Source of the DNA: Flagellimonas oceani
GTDB taxonomy: Bacteria; Bacteroidota; Bacteroidia; Flavobacteriales; Flavobacteriaceae
Length of the DNA stretch: 64,000 nucleotides
Reading direction: 5' to 3'
Assembly (NCBI RefSeq): GCF_011068285.1
Contig: NZ_CP049616.1
Span: 593,501 to 657,500 of the forward strand
A program made the translations under genes and the position numbers. Shown piece by piece: positions 1-8,705 of the stretch (positions are counted from its first letter, which is position 1; the number at the start of each line of letters is the position of its first letter). Below the pieces are notes generated by a model. The model worked only from the letters and a program-made list of their open reading frames with translations, had not been told where the DNA came from and made no database searches.

Positions 1-1425
1 ACCAAAATAGGGGTTGAAACGGCTGCAAACATATTAAACCTGACACAGCAACAGATTAGAAACCTCTGCAGGAATGGCAAAATCCCTGCGGAGCGTATAG
101 GCAAGACATGGATTATGGACGAATCGGATGTTAGGGATTATTTTGACACCACAAGCTGTGGGACCGCCGATAACAAAGTTTATACCCGCAAATTGGAGGA
201 ATCCATCAATTTTGAGAAACCCAGAGCGATGAGTTTTTTCAGTGGTGCCATGGGATTGGACCAAGGTATTGAAAAGTCTGGGTTTGAGGTAGTGTTGGCC
301 TGTGAGACCGATAATGCCTGTCGGAAGACCATTTTGAAAAATAGGCCCAACATTGCCCTTATCGGTGATGTACGGGATTATAGCTCCGAACAGATACGGG
401 AGGCCGCTGGTCTTTCCGAGGAAGATGATATCGATCTGATTGTAGGTGGCCCTCCCTGTCAAGCCTTCAGCACTGCAGGAAAAAGGAAAGGATTTGAGGA
501 TGAGCGCGGCAATGTTTTTTTAACGTTTATAGATCGGATATTGGAGCTGAGGCCCAAATACGCGGTCATAGAAAATGTGCGCGGTATCCTCTCAGCACCG
601 CTAAAGCATCGGCCCCACTCCATGAGAGGAGAGGAGTTTGACCCTTTGTCCGCCAAGGAACTCAAGGGCGGGGCATTGCTTCGTATTCTGGATGTTCTTC
701 GGGAAGCGGGCTACGGCGTTAGTTTCAACCTGTACAATGCTGCCAATTTTGGTGTGCCGCAGAAAAGGGAGCGTGTGGTAATCGTCTGTTCCAGGGATGG
801 AGAAAAATTGCCCTTTTTGGAACCTACCCATGCCGAGAATGGGGAATATGGACTGCCGAAATGGAGAACCTTCAGGGATGCGGTATCCAATGTTTCACTG
901 ACCGGTAACAACCACTTGAACTTTCCTGAGAAAAGACTTAAATACTATAGAATGTTGGCCCCTGGGGAGAATTGGAGAAACCTTCCCTTGGATCTGCAAA
1001 AGGAAGCCCTGGGCAAATCCTTTTATGCTGGGGGCGGCAAGACCGGTTTCTTGCGGAGATTGGGTTGGGACAAACCATCACCGACCTTGGTCACCCACCC
1101 GGCGATGCCGGCCACCGATTTGGCACATCCGGAAGAACACCGTCCGCTCAGCGTGGAGGAATACAAGCGTGTCCAGCAGTTTCCTGACAATTGGCAGATT
1201 GAGGGGAGCTTGATTGAACAGTATAGACAGATCGGGAATGCCGTGCCGGTCGGACTGGGAAAGGCCGTTGGTAGATTGATCATGAACCATCTCACCGGGG
1301 AAGGTGTCGAGGAATACAAAGACTTCAAATATTCACGTTATAGGAATACCAGTGATGAACAATGGGAGCAAATGATCGAACTGGAATACAAGAAGCATAT
1401 GGGGGCTAAAGCTTCATTTGCTTGA
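1..1425 (+). CDS. DNA (cytosine-5)-methyltransferase with N-terminal HTH, 5' end cut by window
   Basis: The frame is open from base 1, so the gene starts outside the window. The first ~45 codons read as an excisionase/MerR-type helix-turn-helix ([18 protein letters not shown], then [11 protein letters not shown]). The m5C methyltransferase domain follows: the SAM-binding [10 protein letters not shown] near residue 80, the catalytic GGPPCQ loop near 152, ENVRG near 190, PQKRERV near 255 and the closing GNAVP near 412. It would methylate cytosine and protect DNA from the convergent endonuclease gene, whose 3' end overlaps it by 20 bp. The site is probably GGNCC, judged only from the TdeIII family of the partner. 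The HTH may allow autoregulation, as known for M.EcoRII and M.SsoII, which use a different HTH class. An ATG at 115 would cut through the HTH and is not preferred. Confidence 0.88.
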   Translation, partial: TKIGVETAANILNLTQQQIRNLCRNGKIPAERIGKTWIMDESDVRDYFDTTSCGTADNKVYTRKLEESINFEKPRAMSFFSGAMGLDQGIEKSGFEVVLACETDNACRKTILKNRPNIALIGDVRDYSSEQIREAAGLSEEDDIDLIVGGPPCQAFSTAGKRKGFEDERGNVFLTFIDRILELRPKYAVIENVRGILSAPLKHRPHSMRGEEFDPLSAKELKGGALLRILDVLREAGYGVSFNLYNAANFGVPQKRERVVIVCSRDGEKLPFLEPTHAENGEYGLPKWRTFRDAVSNVSLTGNNHLNFPEKRLKYYRMLAPGENWRNLPLDLQKEALGKSFYAGGGKTGFLRRLGWDKPSPTLVTHPAMPATDLAHPEEHRPLSVEEYKRVQQFPDNWQIEGSLIEQYRQIGNAVPVGLGKAVGRLIMNHLTGEGVEEYKDFKYSRYRNTSDEQWEQMIELEYKKHMGAKASFA

Positions 1426-2158
1426 CCTGTTCAATGGTCTGTTCACCGACCTGGTCAAATATCTCCAATAGTGCTTCATAGGTTCCCGGGCCACCTACAA
1501 AGTCCCAAAAATCCTTACCGATCAATACGCAGGAATCGTGTTTCATATCGAAATACTTGTTGGGTGTCGATACGGTATAATCGTTTTGGGTCTCCCCAGT
1601 GGGATTGTAGTACAGCGCAAAGTAAGTCTTATAGGCTGGGTTGTGTGCCTTGAGCAAGAGTATGTCGTGTTTGGCGATACGGGTCTGGTCCAGGTTGGGC
1701 TTTACCGTTTTGATTGAAAAGAAGTGTTCCTTTCCGTCGCGTTCCATCCAAAGGTCGCTGATGATTTTCCGGGATAGGGTTCTTCCTTTGTCATGGGCCG
1801 CGATGTATTTGAGTTCGGATGCCCAGTCTGGTTTGGATTTGTTGGACTTTAGGGCATCTATTATATTCTCTATTTCGTCATTGGCACCTTGGTACAGGCT
1901 AACCACAGTCTCCTTTTGACGCTCTGCCTTGGCACCTGAGGCTAGAGCCAATATCTTGGCGATCTCCTCGACATATTTTTGACCGAAGCTTGTGGAGAAC
2001 GAACGCTCGAAAGAGGAGAGTTTGATGATCTCGGGGCCTAGAAGGGCCGTGTGGAACGGCTTCAAATCCGTTTCGAGGTTGGCCTTTGTCCGTTTGGCGG
2101 CGTTCAGTACGATGTCCTTCAACAGTTCGGAGATTTCTTGTTTGGTGTAGTCTTCCAT
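1406..2158 (-). CDS. TdeIII-like type II restriction endonuclease
   Basis: This 250-residue protein is convergent with the methyltransferase. Its N-terminal pattern (FHTALLGPE near residue 36, then [12 protein letters not shown] near 49) resembles the TdeIII endonuclease family, whose prototype cuts GGNCC. A likely PD-(D/E)XK core is D135 followed by S148-I149-K150, with Ser in place of the usual Glu. It probably cleaves unmethylated foreign DNA. The start is a clear ATG at 2158. Family assignment is from memory of the pattern, supported by the methyltransferase partner. The cleavage site is inferred and not visible. Confidence 0.72.
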   Translation of the reverse strand: MEDYTKQEISELLKDIVLNAAKRTKANLETDLKPFHTALLGPEIIKLSSFERSFSTSFGQKYVEEIAKILALASGAKAERQKETVVSLYQGANDEIENIIDALKSNKSKPDWASELKYIAAHDKGRTLSRKIISDLWMERDGKEHFFSIKTVKPNLDQTRIAKHDILLLKAHNPAYKTYFALYYNPTGETQNDYTVSTPNKYFDMKHDSCVLIGKDFWDFVGGPGTYEALLEIFDQVGEQTIEQVKQMKL

Positions 2159-2446
2159 ATTGGATATTTTGGCCGCTTAGGCTGTTTAAATATAAGTTTT
2201 TTGTATTACGAAGCATTGAGGGACAATATAAAACGTAGGTCTATTGGTGCTATCTAACTCAAAAGAATGCTCTTTTTATTTCATTCAGCGTCTTTGTGGG
2301 GAATACTGATTAAATCCAATTTGGAAGGTTTTTTATTTAAGCTAATATTTTACAACAAAATAACCGATAGAATTGTCAGAATTAAGCGAGAAAAAGCACT
2401 TAATCTTGGTAATGGTTAAGTATAGTTTTTTGAGTATAACGTTGTG

Positions 2447-3646
2447 CTACATTTTCTCCAATCGTTCATAATTTTTCCTATCTCCCATTGCTCCATAGAT
2501 ACTTTTCAGTTGATATATAACGCTTCGATCTCCTGAATTCAATCGGAGATAACTTTCCAATATATCAGCGCCTTTACCAAAAAGTTTGTCTTTTTGTAGC
2601 CTAAGTTCATCGAATCTTCTAATATCATTTCTTGAACTTCCTAAGGCATTCATTTCGTCAATCAACAGATTCCCTTCATTTATGTAAGTTGTTGATAAAT
2701 TTATAATTGCATTTAAATAGGAAGGGTTGATTTCTAAAGCTCTTTTATAGGCCTTTCGGGCTTCTTGTAAATTACCTTGCTCCATATTAATTACTCCTAT
2801 ATTATACCACAAGTCCGGATTGTTGTTGTCAATTTTGACAGCTTCCTCCATAAGCGATTTGAATTTATATTTGTTGCCTAGTTTATGGTAGCAATTGGCT
2901 TCATTGAGTATTAAATTAATATCTCGGGGATTCTCTTTCTTAGCTATTTTAAAATATTTGATGGCCTCCTTAAATTCTCCAAGTCTATAATAGATTATTG
3001 CTGAATTTTTATAGATTTCTTGCCGCTGTTTTTTTTCTAAACTGCTAATCCCTTTGTCAATTGATATTAAATAATATTTAAGAGCCATTTCATAATTTCC
3101 TCCATTGACATAGCTGGATGCGGCATAATACAGGTATATTTTTTCCAATCCAGCAGAATATTGGAAGGCTCGCACAAGCAGACCTCCAGCCCGATTGTAA
3201 TTCCCCTGGTTATTCTCATCAACTGCAGCGTTTACATTTCTTATCATTAATGCTTCATTATACTGAAACAATTCCAAGTGCCTGTTTTTATAAGATTCGT
3301 TTGTATCATAAGAAATGTAATCAGTAGAATTGAAGTTTCTAGTATTTTGGTAATTATTTGAACCTGTGGTAGCACTGTTTTTTTTTGAGGAGTTGTAATA
3401 AGTGCTTGGATAGGACAAATAGTTGTTATCTGGTTCTATATAGCCTCTCGACCCCGTATGGGGGTTAATGTTTGGTTTGGTGGTATAATTATCTCGATTT
3501 GTACTATTCCTATTAGTTCTATAATGCGATGGCACGTAGGTTCCATCACTCCTTGTATATGCTTTAACCTTATGGTACTTGGGATTTACTTGAGCGTTTA
3601 AGCCAAACCCCAAGAGTAATAAGGATAAAATCAGTAAATGTTTCAT
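2447..3646 (-). CDS. secreted tetratricopeptide-repeat protein
   Basis: The protein has 399 residues. The chosen start gives a clean Sec signal peptide (MKHLLILSLLLLGFGLNAQ); an upstream in-frame ATG would add 31 residues without a signal. The mature N-terminus has a charged stretch (NPKYHKVKAYTRSDGTYV) common in Bacteroidota surface or cell-wall proteins, then a low-complexity Asn/Thr/Tyr region. The C-terminal half holds several TPR units, for example AIIYYRLGEFKEAIKYFK and LWYNIGVINMEQGNLQEA. TPRs scaffold protein contacts and the partner is unknown. It lies in the AT-rich defence block, but nothing in the sequence shows a defence role. Confidence 0.75.
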   Translation of the reverse strand: MKHLLILSLLLLGFGLNAQVNPKYHKVKAYTRSDGTYVPSHYRTNRNSTNRDNYTTKPNINPHTGSRGYIEPDNNYLSYPSTYYNSSKKNSATTGSNNYQNTRNFNSTDYISYDTNESYKNRHLELFQYNEALMIRNVNAAVDENNQGNYNRAGGLLVRAFQYSAGLEKIYLYYAASSYVNGGNYEMALKYYLISIDKGISSLEKKQRQEIYKNSAIIYYRLGEFKEAIKYFKIAKKENPRDINLILNEANCYHKLGNKYKFKSLMEEAVKIDNNNPDLWYNIGVINMEQGNLQEARKAYKRALEINPSYLNAIINLSTTYINEGNLLIDEMNALGSSRNDIRRFDELRLQKDKLFGKGADILESYLRLNSGDRSVIYQLKSIYGAMGDRKNYERLEKM

Positions 3647-3760
3647 TTTATAGAATGCTTTGTAAATGACAGATGAAGGCATCGGATAACTGTCCTTTAC
3701 GGGTTTATATGTGTTAACTTTTGGTTTCACGCCGATCATACATTGTTGAAATACGTCTTT

Positions 3761-4398
3761 TTATATTTCTATTTTGGTAAAGTAAATATTGTCTGTCGGT
3801 TCACTCCAATCAAATTCATAATCTCCTTTCAATATGATAGGAGGTCCGTAAGGTTTGGCTGTTCGATATTCCAAAACTTCTCCTGATTTGTATCTTGAAC
3901 CTTTTCGGATGTCAAAATCTTTAGTGTCCGCTGAATATTCCTTTTGATTCACGTAATGACTGTGATCGGTCGAGAGGAAAAGATAATTTATGTCAATTCC
4001 ATTTTCTTTGTAAGCTTCCAAATTCGAAATGTCTTTGAAAATGTCATATCTGTTATTTGGCTCTCGATGGTTTTTCTTCTTAAAGAACTTCAATTCAATT
4101 GCTCCGGTCGCGTATTCATTTTCCGTTCCAAAAGTCATTAAAATATCTACTCTTGCATTTTTGCTTTTACTCTTAACACTTGTCGATTTTAACTTAACGT
4201 AATTTTCCATTTCAAGGTTAAATTTCTCGTTCGGATGAAATTCGTAAAGTTGTCCGAAAACCTTTAAAATATATCCTAATTCGAGTTGGAAGGAGGCTCG
4301 TTTTTTGAAATTATTCCGCCATTGGCGAGTTTCATTTCCAATGTCCGAAATGACATTTCAATTATTTCCTTTAAACGGTTCCGATATTTTTCAATCAT
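3761..4398 (-). pseudogene. frameshifted PD-(D/E)XK nuclease-like gene
   Basis: Two frames on the minus strand together make one protein. The first starts at ATG 4398 (MIEKYRNRLKEIIEMSF) and stops after ~40 codons. The second is in the -1 frame and continues as RASFQLELGYILKVFGQLYEF into a 149-codon open frame ending at 3761. The second part has a nuclease-like core, D22 and E39-L40-K41 counted from the ATG at 4210, then FKKKNHREPNNRYD. The switch lies at a run of six A (4301-4306), where frame 0 reads A AAA AAC, a classical -1 slippery heptamer. Losing one G in the next codons would also explain it. It ends 45 bp from the DUF262 gene, which is upstream on the same strand, so the two may be one system. 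Whether it is a pseudogene, a recoded gene or a base error is open. Confidence 0.65.
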
Positions 4399-4443
4399 AG
4401 GCTTTTGGGTTTACTAATATGCTACAATATTGCCTGCTGGCTT

Positions 4444-6300
4444 TTATTCCACATTTTCAAAGTAATCGGTATTCCACATTTTTTCACAAAATCGCTTCAC
4501 AAGTCCTTGTCTTTCAGAAATATCATCTTTTTTAAATTCCTCGTGTGGTTTAAAATCCAATTCCGCAACTACTGATGATTTCAAAAAATTCGGATTCTTT
4601 TCGTAATAATCTGAATGCAAAGTTTGAGCATAAGTGTTCTCTTTTATATAGTGTTTTAGCTTATGTTCATACTTGTCGCTATTAAAAGATTGATTCGTCC
4701 CGTTTGGAAGTAGAATTAAAGCTCCAATCAAATTTCGCCATTCTTGAAAATCCTCTTTTTGTTCAAACTCGTCTTTATGTTCTTCAAATTTATTACCCCA
4801 AATATGCTCAATCTCAAATTGTCTTCCTTTTGGATGATGATATGAAACATAGTTGGTGTCTTTGCCTACTAAATTATCTACGTAGCTTGAAATACGGGAA
4901 AGTAAATGCTTAACAAATTTTCTATTCATTCCGTGCAAACGAAAGCGATCAACTGCCTCCCATTTTTGGTCGAGTTCGATAATTTCTTTTTTCAAATTCT
5001 CACCCAATGTTTGTAAGTCATTGTTTCTAATTGATTTAATGATCCCAAACATTGTGTACTTAATGGAGGTCTGTCCGAATTTCCTGTAGTTCACGGCACG
5101 TCTAACTGTAAAAGTCTCAATGTAACGTGCAACAAAATCAAGTTTCTTTTTAATTGTGCCATTATCATCATCGAATTTTATTGAAGCCAGTAATAATGGG
5201 TCTTGAAGAGATTCAGCAATACCCCAAGAATTAATATAGTTCAAATGAGGCATATCGCTTTCATAATCTGCTTGTGCATCCCAATTTTTAGTGTACCATT
5301 TTACAAAAAATGGAAATTGGTATTTGAAAAAGTTGTAGAATTCGTCTGACGTTTTGAGTTTGAATAATTTTTTGTGATTGTCTTTGAACCAATTGTGAAA
5401 ACGTGTTCCAATCAATTCAAAATCTTGATTTTCAGAACCTGCTTTTCCTGGACGAATACTCATCGCATATTTACTACGAAACCAGGCTTGGAAAAATGAC
5501 TGGTCAACTGAATCTCCGTAGTCGTGAAGTCTCTGAATTTCTCGTTTCCAAATCTCGTTGATTTCGGTCCTTTCATCTTTATCGGTAATTTTTGAAAGGA
5601 CAAAACCTTTCAACATTTCGGTTGGCGTTAAGTTAAGACCTCTGTCATTCATTGTCTCGAAAATGGTATAAGCATTTTCATCTGAATAGGCAGTTATCTC
5701 AACTATTACCACGTTTCTGATAAACCAATCAATAAAATAGGGAAGTGCTCCGTTGCTCAGTTCTTCTGGGAATGATTGGGCAATATCCTCATATCGTTCG
5801 ACCATATTTTGAACGGTTTCATCATCATCTTCTTGAATTGAATATGTGCCTGTTTCAAACAATGCTTTTAAGCAAGGTTCTCTAACTTCATCGGTCATAT
5901 TGAACGACTTTTCGCCATAAGATTCTGAAAAAATAAGATTGCTAACAGAAACCTTTTCACTTAATTCGGCTTGTAGGTGATTGAGGTAAATTAATAATAG
6001 TGTAATTGATGTAATTCTCTGTTGTCCGTCAATTATTGACTTTTTGCCATCATCTGTGTTTACGCTGAAAACTACTGGCCCTAAATAGTAGCTTTGATAA
6101 TTTGCTACTGCTGGTCTTTTATCCGTCGGTTTATAGGATTTTAAAAAAGTTGAAGTCAAATCTTCGACAAGTAATTTGATATGTTTTTCTTGCCAACGAT
6201 ATTCTCTTTGAAAATAGTCTATATAAAATTTTTGGTCTTTTAAAAGTGAACTGATGCTAATGTCAGTTGCGTCAATTTTATTCTTTAAGTTTTGATTCAT
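4444..6300 (-). CDS. DUF262/DUF1524 protein, GmrSD-like type IV restriction candidate
   Basis: This 618-residue protein has the DUF262 signature, QREYRW at 31-36 and IIDGQQRIT around 89-97, the ParB/Srx-like nucleotide-binding fold of GmrS. The C-terminal DUF1524 has a His-Me-finger HNH-like motif (EIEHIWGN near residue 497, then NLIGALILLP). In the family the N-domain senses or hydrolyses nucleotide and the C-domain cuts DNA, often glucosylated phage DNA. Both halves are in one chain here. It is separated by short spacers from the Shedu gene upstream and the frameshifted nuclease downstream, all on the minus strand. The modified-DNA target is inferred from the family. Confidence 0.85.
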   Translation of the reverse strand: MNQNLKNKIDATDISISSLLKDQKFYIDYFQREYRWQEKHIKLLVEDLTSTFLKSYKPTDKRPAVANYQSYYLGPVVFSVNTDDGKKSIIDGQQRITSITLLLIYLNHLQAELSEKVSVSNLIFSESYGEKSFNMTDEVREPCLKALFETGTYSIQEDDDETVQNMVERYEDIAQSFPEELSNGALPYFIDWFIRNVVIVEITAYSDENAYTIFETMNDRGLNLTPTEMLKGFVLSKITDKDERTEINEIWKREIQRLHDYGDSVDQSFFQAWFRSKYAMSIRPGKAGSENQDFELIGTRFHNWFKDNHKKLFKLKTSDEFYNFFKYQFPFFVKWYTKNWDAQADYESDMPHLNYINSWGIAESLQDPLLLASIKFDDDNGTIKKKLDFVARYIETFTVRRAVNYRKFGQTSIKYTMFGIIKSIRNNDLQTLGENLKKEIIELDQKWEAVDRFRLHGMNRKFVKHLLSRISSYVDNLVGKDTNYVSYHHPKGRQFEIEHIWGNKFEEHKDEFEQKEDFQEWRNLIGALILLPNGTNQSFNSDKYEHKLKHYIKENTYAQTLHSDYYEKNPNFLKSSVVAELDFKPHEEFKKDDISERQGLVKRFCEKMWNTDYFENVE

Positions 6301-6374
6301 TTATTCTCGTTTGTTATGTGTAAGCTTGCAGGCAACTACTGATAACCATTTTTGCCATTAGCACTTTTTAATTT

Positions 6375-7610
6375 TTATTCAGCTACTACCTCCAATAGAC
6401 CTTTCAATTTGGCTAAAAGCTCATCGAAAGTCAAAATATCCACATTATTTTGGTTTGACCTTAAAAGTTCGAAGCATTTGGTTTGATGCTCGGTTAAATT
6501 ACCTTTCAACCCGATTACAAGAATGCACTTAGGGTTCACTATCCTTTCTTTATTGCCGAAGTCTTTTAAAAAGACATCTTTTTGGTCAAGGCATTGACCT
6601 ATACCTCCTGATAAATCATCAGAATAAGAGAAAACATCTGGTTTTCTATAAGGACTATTTTTTAACAAATCTTTCTTATGGGTTTTGATTTCGAGTAAGG
6701 CAAAATTATCTTGAAATCCATTTTCAAAAAGAAAGTCAACTATTCTACCGTCTTCATTTTCTAATGTTTTTCCTCCAACATAAGCCTCTTGTTTTCTGAG
6801 TATTACTTCGAATGGAAACAAATGATTTAAAATCCATGAGTTTTCACCAAAGAATTTCTGCCATTGTTTTTCATTATCAACTTTAGAAGCCATTAGTTTT
6901 TCAAACCGCTTTATGATGTCTTCAATAAAAACTTTGTTTATTTTATCTCTAGTTTTTATAAAGTTTGACGTAACAGATATTTTACTTGGAGGGGCTGTTT
7001 CCATTACAGTTGACAATGATTCGATATCAGCTTTCGTTACTTTTTCAAACGAGTCGAACTTTTTCAAGAATCCATCTAATTGTCCTGCATTTAAAAATAC
7101 TTTCTTTTTTTCGAGCTTAGTTGTAATTCCACTAATTTCATTGTGAATCATCAATTTTCTTGTGCGGTCATACCAACGTTTTTCATTGGCAATTTTTTTT
7201 AAAAGAGGCGATAAGTCGGACCAATTTATGGAAATTGACTTTTTCGAAAATCTATTTTGAACATTAACTCCTATTGTAATTTTTTCTACCTCTTTGAATT
7301 TGGTATATAGATATTGAAAAAGTTGCCTAATTCTTTGCGTTCTAAATCCATATCTACTGGTTGTTTTAAAATCTTTTGGAATATCAGATTCCTTTTCCCA
7401 ACCTTTAAGTTCAATTGTATGTATTTTCTTTGCCTTAACACTACCGTCATTTGGGTTTACAGAATAAGGATAGTAAACAAATCTCTTTTCCTTTTTGAAA
7501 ATTTCCTTGGCTTTATGAATTGGCTTTCCTTCCGAATCACAATAAGTCAAAACAGTTTTTGTTTGGTTATCAGTTGTTGTATTTTCTTGTTCAGGTTTAT
7601 AATTGGGCAT
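6375..7610 (-). CDS. sduA: Shedu anti-phage nuclease SduA (DUF4263)
   Basis: The C-terminal half matches the Shedu nuclease domain: EKQWQKFFGENSWILNHLF, then GRIVDFLFENG, ALLEIKTHKKDLL, a GGIGQCLDQ helix and the end PKCILVIGLKG with LLRSNQNNVDILTFDELL. Catalytic residues fit D292, E307 and K309 of a PD-(D/E)XK fold. The ~210-residue N-terminal region is of the variable kind these proteins use for sensing or regulation. Shedu is a single-gene defence system that degrades phage DNA. The ATG at 7610 is used because the longer frame would need a TTG at 7631. The gene is AT-rich and lies in the minus-strand defence block. Confidence 0.85.
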   Translation of the reverse strand: MPNYKPEQENTTTDNQTKTVLTYCDSEGKPIHKAKEIFKKEKRFVYYPYSVNPNDGSVKAKKIHTIELKGWEKESDIPKDFKTTSRYGFRTQRIRQLFQYLYTKFKEVEKITIGVNVQNRFSKKSISINWSDLSPLLKKIANEKRWYDRTRKLMIHNEISGITTKLEKKKVFLNAGQLDGFLKKFDSFEKVTKADIESLSTVMETAPPSKISVTSNFIKTRDKINKVFIEDIIKRFEKLMASKVDNEKQWQKFFGENSWILNHLFPFEVILRKQEAYVGGKTLENEDGRIVDFLFENGFQDNFALLEIKTHKKDLLKNSPYRKPDVFSYSDDLSGGIGQCLDQKDVFLKDFGNKERIVNPKCILVIGLKGNLTEHQTKCFELLRSNQNNVDILTFDELLAKLKGLLEVVAE

Positions 7611-7627
7611 AATGTTCGGTATTAATG

Positions 7628-7759
7628 GCAACTGCCCCTGCTATAAGCAGTTGCGAGGTTTAGTTGTTAAATTCGCAAGTACACGCTATACTGAAAATCC
7701 TATAGTATTTTCAGAAGTGGATTAGGACAAGCAATTACTTATGGCAATTGTTTGCCATA
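7628..7759. repeat. spacer with three perfect 8-bp inverted repeats
   Basis: The spacer between the Shedu and lipoprotein genes has three short hairpins: GCAACTGC/GCAGTTGC (7628-7635 and 7647-7654), CTGAAAAT/ATTTTCAG (7691-7698 and 7707-7714) and TATGGCAA/TTGCCATA (7740-7747 and 7752-7759). None has the T-run of a standard minus-strand terminator. They may be RNA-processing or termination signals, or recombination sites of cassette-like genes. Confidence 0.6.
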
Positions 7760-7765
7760 GTGTTT

Positions 7766-8635
7766 TTATTCAATTTCTTCTTCTTCCGATTTATATTTTT
7801 CGTATTCATCTCCATTGTAATGGGCATTTAGAACATACTCTTTTATCATATCCTCGTCAAACTCCAGTGAAATACTTGCTTTTGATGCCCGACTACCAAC
7901 ATAGCTGGTGTAAAAAGTGAAAGATTCAGAACTTCCAGCCCTAAGTACATCATAGGTAACATAACCATCGTCAGTTGTGATTTGATTTTCATTTCGGTCT
8001 TTATAAGTTATTTCATATTTTACCTTCGGAATGTCAAATGTTGTGTTGTTTTTAACTATTCCTTTTCCAGAAGCGGAACCTCCATATCCAGTTTTCCAAC
8101 TCCAGTCAGTAACAGAAACATCTGTTTTAAAATCCAATAACTTATTTACGGTATATCTGTACTGAAGCAAATAGGCGTCAATGTATTTGCCATTTTTCTG
8201 TACATCAGTCGTGTCATTTTCTTTAATGCAACCAGTGTTAACGGCAAATTTGTAAAGTTCATTTTCTTTATGGTCAGTTAGTCCTTTACTATCAACTATT
8301 TGATTATAAAGACTTAATGAGTCAGGTAGAAGATAAAGTTCAATTTCTTTAGTTGATTGCTTACCAAATCCGTTGGTATAGTAATTCGTAGTTGCAACAG
8401 AAACCAAACTGTCATTGACAAGTTTTGATTCTACAATTTTGATTGAATCAGATTTAAAGTAGCTGTCAAAAGTCGAAATGTTTGGATAAGAACTTTTCAT
8501 TTGTTCTTCATTTCCATCATTAACCGACTCAAAAAACATCAAAACAGTTTGTTCGGAATCAACTAATTTTTGGTCTTTTCCACAACTCGAAAGTAAAATG
8601 GCTAAAAATAATATGGTTAAATAGTTTTTTTTCAT
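7766..8635 (-). CDS. predicted lipoprotein of unknown function
   Basis: The 289-residue protein starts with a lipoprotein signal, MKKNYLTILFLAILLSSCGK, with lipobox Cys at residue 18. The first part of the mature chain (FFESVNDGNEEQMKSSYPNI) resembles the small-helix start of NTF2-like or DUF4878-type lipoproteins. The middle holds a beta-rich segment (KVKYEITYKDRNENQITTDDG) and the tail is acidic (KYKSEEEEIE). It lies between two putative nucleases on the same strand, but no motif links it to defence. Function not recognised. Confidence 0.7.
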   Translation of the reverse strand: MKKNYLTILFLAILLSSCGKDQKLVDSEQTVLMFFESVNDGNEEQMKSSYPNISTFDSYFKSDSIKIVESKLVNDSLVSVATTNYYTNGFGKQSTKEIELYLLPDSLSLYNQIVDSKGLTDHKENELYKFAVNTGCIKENDTTDVQKNGKYIDAYLLQYRYTVNKLLDFKTDVSVTDWSWKTGYGGSASGKGIVKNNTTFDIPKVKYEITYKDRNENQITTDDGYVTYDVLRAGSSESFTFYTSYVGSRASKASISLEFDEDMIKEYVLNAHYNGDEYEKYKSEEEEIE

Positions 8636-8705
8636 GTTTTCTTAGTTCATATTATGACTAATTGCCTCATGTATGATGTCGTAGCATCTCGAAGGGTGCT
8701 ATGCA

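Noticed and set aside
115..117. ATG 115 as start of the methyltransferase
   Set aside because: The frame is open from base 1 and the HTH domain lies before this ATG.
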